Source: Paenibacillus faecis (lineage in GTDB: Bacteria; Bacillota; Bacilli; Paenibacillales; Paenibacillaceae). From it: a stretch of 64,000 nt of DNA. The notes below the pieces were generated by a model. It ran no database searches and had not been told where the DNA came from. It was given only the letters and a program-made list of their open reading frames with translations. The position numbers and the translations under genes were made by a program. This document shows, piece by piece, positions 8,050 to 17,100 of the stretch; position 1 is the first letter of the stretch; every line of letters begins with the position of its first letter. The DNA lies in NCBI RefSeq assembly GCF_008084145.1, contig NZ_VSDO01000001.1, forward strand, positions 310,001 through 374,000. The letters are read 5' to 3'.

Positions 8050-8368
8050 ATTCACTTGCCTCCTACATTCCTTGCAACCCTTGCGACCCTCATCGAACGA
8101 AGGTCCTGCAATTTTATTTACCCCGTTTGGACGTGAATGTAACACCCCGCGCACTCCGCATTTCCACATTAGGTTTTCATTATATGCCGCAAGCCTGTAA
8201 AAGGTGACCGTTTCTATGTCATCGTCATGTTCGCCACCCCACTTTCGCCATCGGATCACCAAGTTCATCCTATGAGTACGATGCGACGTCCTATTCCCCA
8301 AGTAAGAAAAAAAGAACCGCAGCCTCATCGACGACGGTTCTCCTTGATGGATTTATTTCAATTTTCTT
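8050..8368. other. Intergenic region between trmD and microprotein pair
   Basis: This holds the trmD terminator (8304-8342) and a possible minus-strand -10 box (TATAAT, complement of 8179-8184). I see no further supported gene. rplS, usually found after trmD, is absent. Confidence 0.5.
8304..8342 (-). terminator. Terminator after trmD
   Basis: On the minus strand AGAACCG pairs with CGGTTCT, followed by TTTTTTTCTT. It lies 27 bp beyond the trmD stop. Confidence 0.8.
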
Positions 8369-9142
8369 TTATTCCTGCATGTTCCGCCCGGATTCTTTCT
8401 CGAATTCCTCCAGCCACTTCCGGTCTTTGGGGGATAAATCAAGATTCTCCAACAGATCGGGCCGGCGCTGCCAGGTCCGGCGCAGCGCTTCTTTACGGCG
8501 CCAGTCGGCCACATTGGCATGATGTCCGCTCAGCAAAATATCCGGCACCTTCCAGCCGCGAAATTCCACGGGACGCGTATAATGGGGATATTCCAGCATC
8601 CCCGTGCTGAACGAATCCGTGACGGCACTCATTTCGTTGCCCAACACGCCGGGGAGCAGACGGGTGACACTGTCGATAATGACCATGGCCGGCAGCTCTC
8701 CGCCGGTGAGTACATAGTCGCCGATCGACAGCTCGTCGGTTACCAGATGCTCGCGGATCCGCTCGTCATAGCCTTCATAATGCCCGCAAATGAAGATCAA
8801 ATGATCCTCGGCGGCCAGTTCCTCCGCCTTCCGCTGCGTAAAGCTTTCTCCCTGCGGGCACATCAGGATGATCCGCGGAGGGCGACCCGCTTCCTCCCCC
8901 GCTTCCCTACGTCTTTCCAGCAGATCCTCCACCGCATGAAAAATGGGCTCCGGCTTCAGCACCATCCCCCCGCCTCCGCCATAGGGCGTATCATCCACGC
9001 TGCCGTGCTTGTTTCCCGCATAATCGCGGAAATTCACCGCGTGCAGGTTGACAATGCCTTTTTCCCGGGCTTTCCCCAGAATGCTGCTGTGAAACACGCC
9101 TTCAAACATTTCCGGAAACAGGGTCAAGACGTCCATGCGCAT
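8369..9142 (-). CDS. trmD: tRNA (guanine-N1)-methyltransferase TrmD
   Basis: Methylates G37 of tRNAs next to the anticodon, using SAM, which prevents +1 frameshifting. The 257-residue protein is full length for the family. It shows the N-terminal [11 protein letters not shown] strand, the trefoil-knot SAM-binding segment [12 protein letters not shown] and [28 protein letters not shown]. The start at 9142 has GGAAGGA upstream and sits 1 bp after the rimM stop, so the two are translationally coupled. It is the last gene of the rimM-trmD unit and is closed by the terminator at 8304-8342. The Pro-tRNA that is the best-known TrmD substrate class (GGG anticodon) is encoded just 670 bp downstream, on the other strand. 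Confidence 0.97.
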   Translation of the reverse strand: MRMDVLTLFPEMFEGVFHSSILGKAREKGIVNLHAVNFRDYAGNKHGSVDDTPYGGGGGMVLKPEPIFHAVEDLLERRREAGEEAGRPPRIILMCPQGESFTQRKAEELAAEDHLIFICGHYEGYDERIREHLVTDELSIGDYVLTGGELPAMVIIDSVTRLLPGVLGNEMSAVTDSFSTGMLEYPHYTRPVEFRGWKVPDILLSGHHANVADWRRKEALRRTWQRRPDLLENLDLSPKDRKWLEEFEKESGRNMQE

Positions 9143-9143
9143 G

Positions 9144-9662
9144 TCAGAGCAGTCCTTCCATCAGATGAATCTTGACGAGCTTCGCTTTGACATCCACATC
9201 CAGGACCACCTCATCGATCACAGGGAGCAGGAGCTGCTTGCGATTAGGCTGCTTCACGACCCACACATCGTTGGCCCCCGGGCGCAAAATCTCCTCGATC
9301 ACGCCGAGTTCGCGGCCCTCTTCGTCCACGACCCGGCACCCGATAATTTCGTGGAAGTAATACTCGTTTTCCGGCAGCTCCACACTTTCTTCCTTCGGCA
9401 CCTTCAAATCATAACCTTTGTATTTTTCCACGTCATTGATATTTCCGTATTCCTCAAACTTCACGATATACATCTGTTTGTAAGGTCTGGCCGCCGCCAC
9501 AGTTACCTGAATGGGACCGCCCTTTTCGGGATCGATCATCAACAGCTTCGACTTCGGCGCAAAGCGCACCTCCGGAAAGTCGGTATGGAGCAGCACCTTC
9601 AATTCGCCGCGAATGCCGTGCGTATTCACGATTTTTCCTACCTGCAATAATGAGTCCGACAT
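9144..9662 (-). CDS. rimM: 16S rRNA processing protein RimM
   Basis: Assists maturation of the 30S subunit, especially the 16S head, and binds ribosomal protein S19. The 172-residue protein has the RimM N-terminal domain with [16 protein letters not shown] (residues about 6-21) and a C-terminal PRC-barrel segment with [18 protein letters not shown]. The ATG at 9662 is chosen because GGGAGG lies 5-6 bp upstream and [10 protein letters not shown] matches the usual start; an upstream in-frame codon at 9689 has no such signal. It is followed by trmD after 1 bp and is separated from khpA by a terminator at 9793-9821. Confidence 0.96.
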   Translation of the reverse strand: MSDSLLQVGKIVNTHGIRGELKVLLHTDFPEVRFAPKSKLLMIDPEKGGPIQVTVAAARPYKQMYIVKFEEYGNINDVEKYKGYDLKVPKEESVELPENEYYFHEIIGCRVVDEEGRELGVIEEILRPGANDVWVVKQPNRKQLLLPVIDEVVLDVDVKAKLVKIHLMEGLL

Positions 9663-9792
9663 TTTTACCTCCCAAACAACTTTTCGCAATTTCGCCGCAG
9701 TCCTGCGATAGATCCGCCCGAACTTCGGTTTGAGCTATATTCTATTCTGTACGGGTGGCTTCTCCCGTTTCCCTCAAGCTTCAGCATGTACG

Positions 9793-9821
9793 AAAAAGGG
9801 CTAGGACAAACATCCTAACCC
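9793..9821 (-). terminator. Terminator between khpA and rimM
   Basis: On minus, GGGTTAGGA pairs with TCCTAGCCC, followed by TTTTTC. It suggests rimM-trmD may also have its own promoter or depend on read-through. Confidence 0.75.
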
Positions 9822-9835
9822 GCTTTCGTATATTT

Positions 9836-10066
9836 TTAAGACATGATGTCCACGGTAACCCGCTTATCCATCTTAACGGCTGCCGATGCCACAACCGTGC
9901 GGAGCGCCTTGGCGATTCTCCCCTGTTTGCCGATCACTTTCCCTACATCGTCGGGATGTACGGACAGCTCATAGACAATCAGGTGTTCTTTCTCCACGAC
10001 CTCCACACGGACATCGTCCGGATGATCAACAAGAGCCTTCGCAATAACGCCGACTAATTGTTCCAT
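9836..10066 (-). CDS. khpA: KH-domain RNA-binding protein KhpA
   Basis: Small single-KH-domain RNA-binding protein (76 residues). In Gram-positive bacteria KhpA pairs with KhpB/Jag and influences cell division and wall synthesis. The GxxG-type loop is seen as VIGKQGRIAKALRTVV (residues about 44-59). Its position directly after rpsP (23 bp) and before rimM is the conserved one (ylqC in Bacillus subtilis). The start ATG at 10066 has GGAGGGTCC just upstream. A terminator follows at 9821. Confidence 0.95.
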   Translation of the reverse strand: MEQLVGVIAKALVDHPDDVRVEVVEKEHLIVYELSVHPDDVGKVIGKQGRIAKALRTVVASAAVKMDKRVTVDIMS

Positions 10067-10088
10067 TAGGACCCTCCGAAATCAGCAA

Positions 10089-10361
10089 TTATTTTTGCTG
10101 CTTAAGCTCATGAAATTTCTTCAGCACGCCTGCTTTGCTGAGCAGGTTGCGAACGGTATCGGATGCTTGCGCGCCGTCTTGCAGCCATTTCAACGCTTTC
10201 TCTTCGTCGATGTTCACTACAGCCGGTTCAGCAACCGGGTTGTAGAAACCAATCTCCTCGATAAAACGGCCGTCACGCGGGGAACGGGAATTCGACACCA
10301 CGATACGATAGAAAGGAGCTTTATGAGCACCCATGCGTTTCAAACGAATACGAACTGCCAC
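10089..10361 (-). CDS. rpsP: 30S ribosomal protein S16
   Basis: Structural component of the small ribosomal subunit. The 90-residue product begins at GTG 10361 as (M)[21 protein letters not shown], exactly the family N-terminus. AAAGGAGGTG lies about 6 bp upstream. A frame extension to 10370 overlaps the ribosome binding site and is not used. [19 protein letters not shown] and a C-terminal Lys-rich tail complete the family pattern. It lies between ffh (62 bp) and khpA. Confidence 0.97.
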   Translation of the reverse strand: MAVRIRLKRMGAHKAPFYRIVVSNSRSPRDGRFIEEIGFYNPVAEPAVVNIDEEKALKWLQDGAQASDTVRNLLSKAGVLKKFHELKQQK

Positions 10362-10423
10362 GAAATTCACCTCCTTTAAAGAATCAAATTTAAATCTATT
10401 TCATCCGGCAATCGAACGAACTC

Positions 10424-11800
10424 TTACCGGAAAGGAAACCTCATGCCTTTGCCCGCTTTGCCGAGCTGCTTCATCATTTTCGACCCTTTGCCTTTCGGGC
10501 CCATCATGTCCGAGAACTGCTTCATCATGCGGCGCATTTCATCAAACTGCTTGATCAGACGATTCACGTCCGCCAGCGAAGTTCCGCTTCCCGCGGCGAT
10601 CCGCTTGCGGCGGCTGTGGTTGATCATGTCCGGGTTCTGTTTCTCCTGCTTCGTCATGGAGTGCACGATCGCTTCCACCCGGCTCATTTGCTTCTCGTCG
10701 ACCTTGATGTCCTTCATCTGTTTCATCTTGCCCATGCCCGGAATCATGTCCATGATCTGATCGATCGGACCGAGCTTCTTCACCTGATCCATCTGTTCCA
10801 GGAAATCATCAAACGTAAATTCCGCATTGCGCATCTTACGTTCCATTTCCTTGGCCTTCTCGGCATCGATATTGGATTGAGCTTTCTCGATCAACGAGAG
10901 CATATCGCCCATGCCAAGAATCCGGGAAGCCATCCGCTCCGGATGGAACGGTTCCAGCGCATCGATCTTCTCGCCGAGAGCGGCGAACTTAATCGGGCAC
11001 CCCGTCACCGCTTTGACCGACAGCGCCGCACCGCCGCGGGTATCCCCGTCCAGCTTGGTGAGCACAACCCCGGTCAATTCCAACTGCGCATTGAAGCTTT
11101 CGGCGACATTTACCGCATCCTGACCGGTCATCGCATCGACCACGAGCAGCACTTCATCCGGCTTCGTGACCTCGTGGATTTGACGGAGCTCCTCCATCAA
11201 CGCCTCGTCGACATGCAGCCGGCCGGCCGTATCGATCAGCAGGTAGTCATTGCCGTTGTCCTTCGCATGCTGCAGCGCCTGTCTGGCGATCTCCACCGGA
11301 CTGTTGCCTTCCGGCAGCGTAAATACCGGAACTTTGATCTGCTCGCCGAGCACCTGCAGCTGCTTGATCGCCGCCGGGCGGTAAATATCCCCCGCCACCA
11401 GAAGCGGCCGGTGATTGCCCTTCAGGAGCAGCTTGGCCAGCTTGGCCGAAGTCGTCGTCTTCCCGGCGCCCTGCAGACCCGCCATCATCACGACGGTCGG
11501 CGGCCGGTTGCTCTTCGCCAGCTTGGCTTGGCTGCCGCCCATCAGCTCGGTCAGCTCTTTGTTTACAATATCGATGATGACCATGCCCGGCGTAAAGCTG
11601 TCCATCACCTCGCTGCCGACAGCTTTCTCTTTCACTTTGGCGATAAAATCCTTGACCACTTTAAAGTTGACATCCGCTTCCAGCAAAGCGAGGCGAACTT
11701 CACGCATCGCTTCGTTCACATCGTCCTCCGAAACTTTGCCCTTGCCGCGAAGCTTGCTGAACACGCTCTGCAATCGATTCGTCAAACCTTCAAAAGCCAT
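10424..11800 (-). CDS. ffh: Signal recognition particle protein Ffh (SRP54)
   Basis: GTPase that binds signal sequences and 4.5S-type SRP RNA and delivers ribosomes to FtsY at the membrane. It has 458 residues in N, G and M domains. The G domain shows GLQGAGKTTTSAKLAKLL (P-loop), DTAGRLHVDE and TKLDGDTRGGAA. The Met-rich M domain ends in MMKQLGKAGKGMRFPF. It follows ylxM by 43 bp, and the two share the consensus promoter at 12251-12279. The complementary GTPase gene ftsY is 1.3 kb away in the same direction. Confidence 0.98.
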   Translation of the reverse strand: MAFEGLTNRLQSVFSKLRGKGKVSEDDVNEAMREVRLALLEADVNFKVVKDFIAKVKEKAVGSEVMDSFTPGMVIIDIVNKELTELMGGSQAKLAKSNRPPTVVMMAGLQGAGKTTTSAKLAKLLLKGNHRPLLVAGDIYRPAAIKQLQVLGEQIKVPVFTLPEGNSPVEIARQALQHAKDNGNDYLLIDTAGRLHVDEALMEELRQIHEVTKPDEVLLVVDAMTGQDAVNVAESFNAQLELTGVVLTKLDGDTRGGAALSVKAVTGCPIKFAALGEKIDALEPFHPERMASRILGMGDMLSLIEKAQSNIDAEKAKEMERKMRNAEFTFDDFLEQMDQVKKLGPIDQIMDMIPGMGKMKQMKDIKVDEKQMSRVEAIVHSMTKQEKQNPDMINHSRRKRIAAGSGTSLADVNRLIKQFDEMRRMMKQFSDMMGPKGKGSKMMKQLGKAGKGMRFPFR

Positions 11801-11843
11801 TCACCGGTCACCTCCGTTCCATAGTCCTTGTCCAACCGCTTGG

Positions 11844-12197
11844 CTACAACTGTTCCGCTTGCCGGAGCAGCTGCTTGGCCGTCTCTTTATGTATCTGAGA
11901 CATCCCGCTCTCCTCAAGCACTTGCTGCAAGCGGGACAGCAGTTCGCTGCGCTCTTCGTCTTTCCGAAGCAGCCCCAGCTTTTCCTCGTAAGCCTCCAAC
12001 ATCTCTTCGGCCCGCTTAATATGTTCATACACCGCCTGGCGGCTAATTGCAAATTCCGAGGCGATCTCGCCCAAGGAAAAATCATCGAGAAAATAATATC
12101 TGAGAAACGTCTGCTGCTTTTCGGTCAGCAACGCTTCGTAAAAATCAAACAACAAGTTGATCCGATTGGTCTTCTCAAGCTTATTCTCCTGACTCAC
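11844..12197 (-). CDS. ylxM: YlxM, putative SRP-pathway HTH protein
   Basis: Small DNA-binding-like protein of 117 residues (family UPF0122) always found beside ffh; it has been tied to SRP function. A sigma-70 region 4-like helix-turn-helix is seen ([20 protein letters not shown], then [18 protein letters not shown]). The GTG start at 12197 is chosen over the upstream ATG at 12242 because GGAGGGGG is about 8 bp before it and [19 protein letters not shown] is the typical start. It is transcribed from the TTGACA/TATGAT promoter at 12251-12279; the start lies within that leader. Confidence 0.94.
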   Translation of the reverse strand: MSQENKLEKTNRINLLFDFYEALLTEKQQTFLRYYFLDDFSLGEIASEFAISRQAVYEHIKRAEEMLEAYEEKLGLLRKDEERSELLSRLQQVLEESGMSQIHKETAKQLLRQAEQL

Positions 12198-12250
12198 TTG
12201 GGCACCCCCTCCGTCAAGGAAAAACACTTTACAGCGCATCAACGTTCCTA

Positions 12251-12279
12251 ATCATACCCAATCGCGCATGCATTGTCAA
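12251..12279 (-). promoter_or_regulatory. Sigma-A promoter of ylxM-ffh
   Basis: On minus, TTGACA (12279-12274) and TATGAT (12256-12251) are spaced by exactly 17 bp. This is a near-consensus promoter. Confidence 0.85.
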
Positions 12280-12308
12280 GTAAAACTCCTTAACATGCGA
12301 AATATTCA

Positions 12309-12348
12309 CAAAACAAACAGCCGCAGCCTGTAAACCCAAGCTGCGGCT
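12309..12348 (-). terminator. Terminator after hemolysin III gene
   Basis: On minus, GCCGCAGC pairs with GCTGCGGC, followed by TGTTTGTTTTG. It isolates the inserted gene from ylxM-ffh. Confidence 0.8.
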
Positions 12349-12375
12349 CCCCCTGAATCAACATTCCAATCCGTC

Positions 12376-13023
12376 CTACCGATGCGGAAGCAGGTACATC
12401 AGAATCGCGAAGAAATGCGTGATGCTGCCTCCCAGAACAAACAGATGCCAAATCGCATGATGATAAGGGAAGGCCCTCCATACGTAAAACACCGTGCCGA
12501 GCGTATACAGAAGCCCACCCGCTACAAGCAGCACGATTCCCGGCTCCGGCACGGCCGCCGTCAACGGCCCCCAGGCGATCACGATCAGCCAGCCCATAAT
12601 GAGGTAAAAAAACGTGGACATGAACAGGAATCGTTTCACGAAGTACGCTTTGAACACGACGCCGAGCAGCGCAATCCCCCATACAATCCCGAACAGACTC
12701 CAGCCGAGCGGTCCGCGGATCGCAACCAGCATAAACGGGGTATACGTTCCGGCGATATAAATGTAGATGGACGAATGATCCAGGAACTCGAACAGATCCT
12801 TGATTTTCCCTTCCTTGAAACTGTGGACCAGCGTGGAGCACAGGTACAGCAAAAGCATGCTCACCCCGTAGATCGTGAAGCTGACGACGTGCCAGGCCGT
12901 TCCCTTCATGCTGGAAAATACGATCAGCAGCACCAATCCGGCCAAACTGAGCAGCGCGCCGATGCCGTGGGTAATGGCATTGGCGATTTCCTCGCGCCGC
13001 GGATAAGTATGTGTATTGGCCAT
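12376..13023 (-). CDS. Hemolysin III / PAQR-family membrane protein
   Basis: Seven-helix integral membrane protein (215 residues) of the PAQR/hemolysin III (YqfA/YplQ) family, which has a metal-site-like arrangement: Ser/His in ITHGIGALLSL (residues about 17-27), Asp in EFLDHSSIYIYIAGTYTPF (about 79-97) and a C-terminal His pair in YHHAIWHLFVLGGSITHF. Proposed roles in the family include membrane homeostasis; true haemolytic activity should not be assumed. The ATG at 13023 has GCGGAGGTG upstream. It is inserted between ftsY and ylxM, where most relatives have no gene, and it carries its own terminator. Confidence 0.92.
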   Translation of the reverse strand: MANTHTYPRREEIANAITHGIGALLSLAGLVLLIVFSSMKGTAWHVVSFTIYGVSMLLLYLCSTLVHSFKEGKIKDLFEFLDHSSIYIYIAGTYTPFMLVAIRGPLGWSLFGIVWGIALLGVVFKAYFVKRFLFMSTFFYLIMGWLIVIAWGPLTAAVPEPGIVLLVAGGLLYTLGTVFYVWRAFPYHHAIWHLFVLGGSITHFFAILMYLLPHR

Positions 13024-13108
13024 CTTTTCACCTCCGCAAATGACTCGTTATGCAAATGTTCCCGACGAAACGGTCCTCAATCATCTTATGGGCGTTCGCC
13101 CACATCGG

Positions 13109-14110
13109 TTACTCCGCTTTTTCCTCGGCTTCTTCCTCTTCGCGGATCAAGCCGGCGAAGAGGCCGTGAACGAACTGTTCGGAATCGAATTTCTGCAGGT
13201 CCTCCATCTTCTCGCCGAGACCGACGAGCTTGACAGGAAGGCTAAGCTCCTGACGGATCGCAATGACGATCCCCCCCTTGGCCGTTCCGTCGAGCTTGGT
13301 CAGCACGAGCCCGGTCACCCCGCTCTTCTCGCCGAAAAGCTTCGCCTGATTAAGCGCGTTCTGGCCGGTGGTGGCGTCAAGCACCATCAGCACCTCGTGC
13401 GGTGCGCCAGGAATCTCCCGCTGAATGACGCGGAAAATTTTGTTCAACTCTTCCATCAAGTTCGTTTTGTTCTGCAGACGCCCGGCCGTGTCGCACAACA
13501 GAATGTCCGCGCCTCGCTGCTTGGCCGCCTGCACGGCGTCGAACATCACCGCCGCCGGATCGGATCCCGCTTGCTGCTTGATCACGTCCACGCCGACGCG
13601 TTTGCCCCACACTTCCAACTGCTCGATCGCTCCGGCCCGGAAGGTGTCCCCTGCGGCCATAATCACTTTTTTGCCCTGCTGTTTGAAGTGATGCGCCAGT
13701 TTGCCGATCGTCGTCGTTTTGCCGACCCCGTTGACGCCCACGAACAGAAAGACGGTGATCCCGTCGGGATTCAAACGCAGGTCGTTGTCTTCATCGCCGC
13801 GCAGCAGTTCCACCAGCTTCTCCGACAAAATCGGCTGCAGCTCGGCCGCATCCTCGATCCGGCGCTTCTTCACCTCGGAGCGCAGTTCGTCGATCAGCTT
13901 CATCACCGTGTTAACGCCGACATCCGCACCAATTAGAATTTCTTCCAGTTCCTCGAAAAATTCCTCGTCGATCTTTTTGCGCCGGGTAATGAGTTCCGTG
14001 ACCTTCTCGACAAACCCCTTGCGGCTTTTCTCCAACCCTTCCTTAAACTGCTTCGTGACCGATTCGGTTTTGGAAGCGATGCTTTCCTTCAGTTTCTTAA
14101 AAAAACTCAT
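13109..14110 (-). CDS. ftsY: SRP receptor FtsY
   Basis: Membrane-associated GTPase that docks the SRP-ribosome complex. It has 333 residues, with an N-terminal charged/amphipathic stretch (MSFFKKLKESIASKTESVTK), an N domain, and an NG GTPase core with GVNGVGKTTTIGKL, AAGDTFRAGAIEQL, DTAGRLQNKTNLMEEL and TKLDGTAKGG. The long acidic A domain of enterobacterial FtsY is missing, as usual for Bacillota. It lies 28 bp downstream of smc, so the pair is co-transcribed. Confidence 0.97.
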   Translation of the reverse strand: MSFFKKLKESIASKTESVTKQFKEGLEKSRKGFVEKVTELITRRKKIDEEFFEELEEILIGADVGVNTVMKLIDELRSEVKKRRIEDAAELQPILSEKLVELLRGDEDNDLRLNPDGITVFLFVGVNGVGKTTTIGKLAHHFKQQGKKVIMAAGDTFRAGAIEQLEVWGKRVGVDVIKQQAGSDPAAVMFDAVQAAKQRGADILLCDTAGRLQNKTNLMEELNKIFRVIQREIPGAPHEVLMVLDATTGQNALNQAKLFGEKSGVTGLVLTKLDGTAKGGIVIAIRQELSLPVKLVGLGEKMEDLQKFDSEQFVHGLFAGLIREEEEAEEKAE

Positions 14111-14138
14111 AGGTTCCCTCCTAGATCTATGTTAAGTC

Positions 14139-17100
14139 TCAGGCGATTTCCATCGTTTCCTCATCCTCCAGCTTGACGGAAACCAGTTTGGAAACCCCGC
14201 CTTCCTCCATCGTAACGCCGTACAGCACGTCGGCTTCCTCCATCGTTCCTTTCCGGTGGGTCACGACGATAAACTGCGTCTGCTCCGAAAACTCGCGGAG
14301 ATACTGGGCGAACCGCGCCACATTGGCTTCGTCCAGTGCCGCCTCCACCTCGTCAAGCACGCAGAACGGCACTGGCTTGACCTGCAGGATCGCAAACAAC
14401 AGCGCCATCGCGGTCAGCGCCCGTTCCCCGCCGGAGAGAAGCTGCAGGTTTTGCAGCTTCTTCCCGGGCGGCTGGGCGACCACGTCGATCCCCGTCTCCA
14501 GCAGGTTCTCCGGATCGATCAGAATCAGATCGGCTCGTCCTCCGCCAAACAGCTTGGAGAAGACGATAACGAATTCCCGGCGGATCGCGTCGAACGTCGT
14601 TTTAAACCGTTTGGACATCTCATCGTCCATTTCCTTGATCACCTGGTACAGCGTCGTTTTCGCTTCAACCAGATCATCCTTCTGCTCGCTGAGAAAACGG
14701 TAGCGTTCATTTACGCGCTCAAATTCCTCGATCGCGCCCAGGTTGACCTCGCCGAGCACCGAGATTTGCCGTTTGAGCTCCTTGATCTCGGCCTGGGTCT
14801 GCGGCACGTCCTCCGGAACGTCGTAAAGCTGCTTCGCCCGTTCATACGTCAGTTCGTAATCGTCGGCCAGCTTGCGGAGGATGTTATCGAGCTCCACATC
14901 GAGCCGGTTCGCCTGGATTTCCGTCTGACGAAGCTGTTCTTCCACGGTTTTGAGCGCGACGCGCTGCTCCTTCGTCTCGCTCTCGCCTTCCTCGAGCTTC
15001 TTGACGAGCGCCATGCGGGAAGCCCGCTCCAGCTCCAACTGCTCGCCGGCGCGCGCTTTTTTCAGCTTGTAGTCGTTCAGCTCCTCGCGCTGGGTGACCG
15101 ACTGGCGCTCGTTCTGGGCCAGGTCGGCTTCGATCGATTGAAGGATGCTGCGGTTCTGATCGAGCTCCCGCTTAAGCAAGCTGCAATCCTCCTCGGACCG
15201 TCTGAGCTGCTCCCGCAGCGAGAAGACCTCCTGATCCAGCTTGCCTTCCCGTACTTTCAGTCCGGTCAGCAAATCCTGCAGTTCTTCCTTCGCCGATTCA
15301 TTGGCTTTGCGGGCGAATTCCGCCGCCTGGATGGACTGCTGAACGGACTGTTCTTCCTTCTCCAGCTCAAGCAGCTTGGCTTCGGCTTCGGCCTTGCTCT
15401 TGTCCAGGTCCTCAAGCTCCTTGAGATAATGGCCCTTCTCCTGGCCGTAGAGCTGGAACTGCTCCGAAACATGACGCCACTCGTGGTCGATCTGCTTCAG
15501 CGTCCCGGCAACGCCCTGCTCCTCCGTCCGTTTCTGGTCACCCGCCTCGCGAAGCTTCTCCAGCTCTTTCTCCGCGCCCGCCAGCTGCTCGCGGATATCC
15601 CGCAAGCCTTGGCGGAGCTTGGCCAGCATCTCGTCGCTCTCGGCGATGTCCGCGGCGAGCTGATCCAGCTGGCGTTTACGTCCGAGCAGGTTGCTGTTCT
15701 TGCGATGCTGGCTGCCGCCGGTCATCGAACCGCCCGCGTTGACGACATCGCCTTCCAGCGTCACGATCCGGAAGCGGTATTGCAAGCGGGCCGCCATTTT
15801 GTTCGCCCGCTCCAGATCGCTGGCAAAGACGACATTGCCCAGCAGGCTGCCGACGATGTCGGCATAGCGCGGCTCGTAGCCGACGAGCTCCGCGCCGATG
15901 CCGACAAAACCGTCGGCTTCCTCCAGCATGCGCTTATCCGAGGCGGAGATCTGGCGCGGACGGATGACGTCCAGCGGCAGGAAAGTCGCCCGGCCGAGCT
16001 GGCGCTGCTTCAGAAAAGCGATCGCCTGGCGGGAGACCGCTTCATTCTCCATGACGATGTGCTGCATCGCCATGCCCAAAGCCGTCTCCACGGCGATCTC
16101 CAGCTTCTCCGGTACGCGGATCAGTTCGGCGACCGCGCCGTGAACGCCGTGAAGCGCCGATTTGCGCGCGGCCTTAAGCACTTCCTTGACCCCCAGCGCA
16201 AACCCGTCGAAATCCTCTTCCATCTCCTTCATCGTGTCCCGGCGGGAGATCAAGCCTTCTCGCTTCTGCTCCCACTTACGGATCCCGTTTTGGCTTTCTT
16301 CCATCAATCTTTGAAGGGACTGGTGCTTCTCGCTCTCGGCGATATACTTGTTCCGCAAATCGGCGATTTCCTTGCCAAGCTGCTCGAGCGTCCGCTCCAG
16401 CTCCTGCTTCTTGCCTTTGAGCCGATCGAGCTCGTCTTGCCATTTGGCTCCCTCTTCCTCGGAGCGGGCCATTCTGCGCTGCACGCCTTCTTTCTGCTGA
16501 TCCGCATAACGGATTTCGCTCCGGGTATGGGCCATCAGGTTCATGATCTCCAGGAGCTGGCCCTTCAGCCCTTCCTCCTGCTCCTGGCTGATTCCGCCCG
16601 TCACTCCGACCAGCTTCGCTTCTTCGGCGGAAAGCTCGGTCCGCAACTCCGTCAACTGCTTCTCCGAAACCGCGAATTTGGCCGCGAGCGCCTCCATCTC
16701 CGCAGCCCGCTGCGCATACCGCTCTTCGCTCACGGCAAGCGACTGGCGAAGCTGGTCGCGGTTTTGCGTCAGGTTCTTGGCGCGTTCCTTCAAAACCTCG
16801 CCGAAGCCTTCGCTCTTTTCGTAGCTCTCGCTATACTCCAGAAGCTGGGCTTGCAGCAGCTCGATTTGATCCTCCACCCGGCGCAGAGCCAGCCGCTCGT
16901 TTTCCAGCTTGGCATCGTGCGCGGACACGACCGTCGACAAGGCGGTATGCTCATCCTGAAGCTTGGTCAGCCGGCTGTTCGCCTCGCTCCACGTTTCGTG
17001 GATTTGCTCGATTTGGTGGACGTACAGGGAAATTTCTTTATTTTTCAACTGCTCGCGCAGCTCTTTATATTTCAGGGCTTTCTCCGATTGCTCCTTCAGC

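Noticed and set aside
8050..8328. Upstream extension of the 43-residue microprotein frame to 136 codons
   Set aside because: Cys/Arg/His-rich noise with no ribosome binding site; a strong site precedes the internal ATG at 8049.
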